A stretch of 7,568 bases of DNA from an uncultured Comamonadaceae bacterium (lineage in GTDB: Bacteria; Pseudomonadota; Gammaproteobacteria; Burkholderiales; Burkholderiaceae), in the NCBI GenBank assembly GCA_946482115.1, contig CAMLQP010000138.1, positions 1 to 7,568 of the forward strand, given 5' to 3'. The translations under genes were made by a program, and so were the position numbers. Shown piece after piece: positions 6,833 to 7,568 of this stretch. The notes beneath the pieces were generated by a model. The model searched no databases, was not told the origin of the DNA, and worked only from the letters and a program-made list of their open reading frames with translations. Position 1 is the stretch's first letter; every line of letters starts with the position of its first letter.

Positions 6833-7568
6833 TTACTGGGGCGTCAGGCCGGCGGCTTTCACCAGTTCGGCGTGCAGCTTGATGTCCGCGCTGATGGCGC
6901 GGGCCAGTTCTTCCGGCGTGCTGGGTGCCACCTGGATGCCGCTCTCGCCGAGTTTGGCGGTGAGTTCGGCGTCGAGCGCAGCGCGCACCGCGCGGTTGAG
7001 CTGGTCGATGATGGGGCGGGGCGTCTTGGCCGGGGCCAGCAGGCCCACCCAGGCCGAGAGGTTCAGGTCGGCGATGCCGCCTTCGGCCATGGTCGGGACG
7101 TTGGGCAGCATGGGCACCCGCTGCGGGCTCATGACACCTAGCGCGTGCAGCTTGCCGGCCTGGATGTGGGGCAGGGCCTCTGGCATCACGGCGATCATCG
7201 CGTCCACGGTGCCGGCGATGGTGTCGTTGACGGCCAGCGCGCCGCCCCGGTAGGGCACGTGCAGCATGCGGACCTGGGTGCGGGTCTCGAACATGAGGCC
7301 ACCCAGGTGCTGCGGGCTACCGTCGCCCGAGGAGGCGTAGGTGAGCTTGCCCGGCGCGGCTTTGGCGGCGGCCAGGAAGGCGGCCAGGGTCGGATATTTC
7401 TGCCTGTCCTTGACCACCAGCACCATGGGCTGGTTGACCAGGCGGGAGATCGGCGCGAAGTCGGTCTCGGGGTCGTAGGGCAGGGTCTTGAAGATGCTCT
7501 TGTTGGTGGTCAGGAAGGAGGCGGGCGACACCGTCAGGGTGTAGCCGTCGGCCGGGGCCTGGGCCACC
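6833..7568 (-). CDS. Bug/TctC-family substrate-binding protein, 5' end outside the window
   Basis: At least 244 residues of a second periplasmic tricarboxylate-transporter receptor; the signal peptide and first lobe entry lie beyond the right edge. The visible start, VAQAPADGYTL, is an internal Bug motif, so the GTG at 7565-7567 is not a real start. Other family blocks are KSIFKTLPYDPETDFAPIS, KLTYASSGDGSPQHLGG, HVPYRGGALAVNDTIAG, GKLHALGV, PNVPTMAEGG and SAWVGLLAPAKTPRPII. It ends with TAA 49 bases before serB on the same strand. It is clearly distinct from the receptor at 92-1078 (a more canonical Bug sequence), so it is not a recent duplicate. Ligand unknown; no TctA/TctB genes are visible. 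Confidence 0.92.
   Translation of the reverse strand, partial: VAQAPADGYTLTVSPASFLTTNKSIFKTLPYDPETDFAPISRLVNQPMVLVVKDRQKYPTLAAFLAAAKAAPGKLTYASSGDGSPQHLGGLMFETRTQVRMLHVPYRGGALAVNDTIAGTVDAMIAVMPEALPHIQAGKLHALGVMSPQRVPMLPNVPTMAEGGIADLNLSAWVGLLAPAKTPRPIIDQLNRAVRAALDAELTAKLGESGIQVAPSTPEELARAISADIKLHAELVKAAGLTPQ

Noticed and set aside
6103..6882. 259-codon plus-strand frame opposite serB
   Set aside because: Shadow of serB; His/Gly/Ala/Gln-rich translation and no ribosome site or family resemblance.

Overview
The window is dense, GC-rich bacterial DNA. Its gene content points to a betaproteobacterium of the order Burkholderiales, most likely family Comamonadaceae. The evidence is the protocatechuate 4,5-cleavage (pmd/lig type) genes in a Comamonas-like arrangement, two Bug-family periplasmic receptors and strong G/C at third codon positions. 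The family assignment is inference from gene content and style, not from a database search.

Left block, 1-4290, plus strand: part of a protocatechuate meta-cleavage operon that starts left of the window. It holds the last 20 codons of an upstream gene (probably the 4-carboxy-4-hydroxy-2-oxoadipate aldolase), a complete Bug/TctC solute receptor, 2-pyrone-4,6-dicarboxylate (PDC) hydrolase, the alpha and beta subunits of protocatechuate 4,5-dioxygenase, and 4-carboxy-2-hydroxymuconate-6-semialdehyde (CHMS) dehydrogenase. Chemically, the dioxygenase opens protocatechuate to CHMS, the dehydrogenase oxidises the cyclised CHMS to PDC, and the hydrolase opens PDC to 4-oxalomesaconate. Gene order is roughly the reverse of pathway order. 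Iron ligands and catalytic residues expected from the Sphingobium LigAB and LigI enzymes are all present.

Middle block, 4291-5765, plus strand: a small glutaredoxin-fold protein with no cysteine at all, then a luciferase-like flavin oxidoreductase resembling E. coli YhbW. Both lack a Shine-Dalgarno; the second has a -10-like hexamer just before its ATG, and the first only a very weak candidate.

Convergent gap, 5766-6042: about 277 bases without a gene, filled by two related structured repeats in opposite orientation. Each has long self-complementary arms of about 32 bases around a short conserved core (AT-AAGGAGGA, a small hairpin, then GGG-GACA). The two cores are alike, the inner hairpins differ by paired changes, and the outer arms are mostly unrelated in sequence yet each pairs with itself. 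This is the most unusual thing in the window.

Right block, 6043-7568, minus strand: phosphoserine phosphatase (serB), preceded on the same strand by the 3' part of a second Bug receptor that runs off the right edge. No tRNA, rRNA, CRISPR array, transposase or phage gene was seen.
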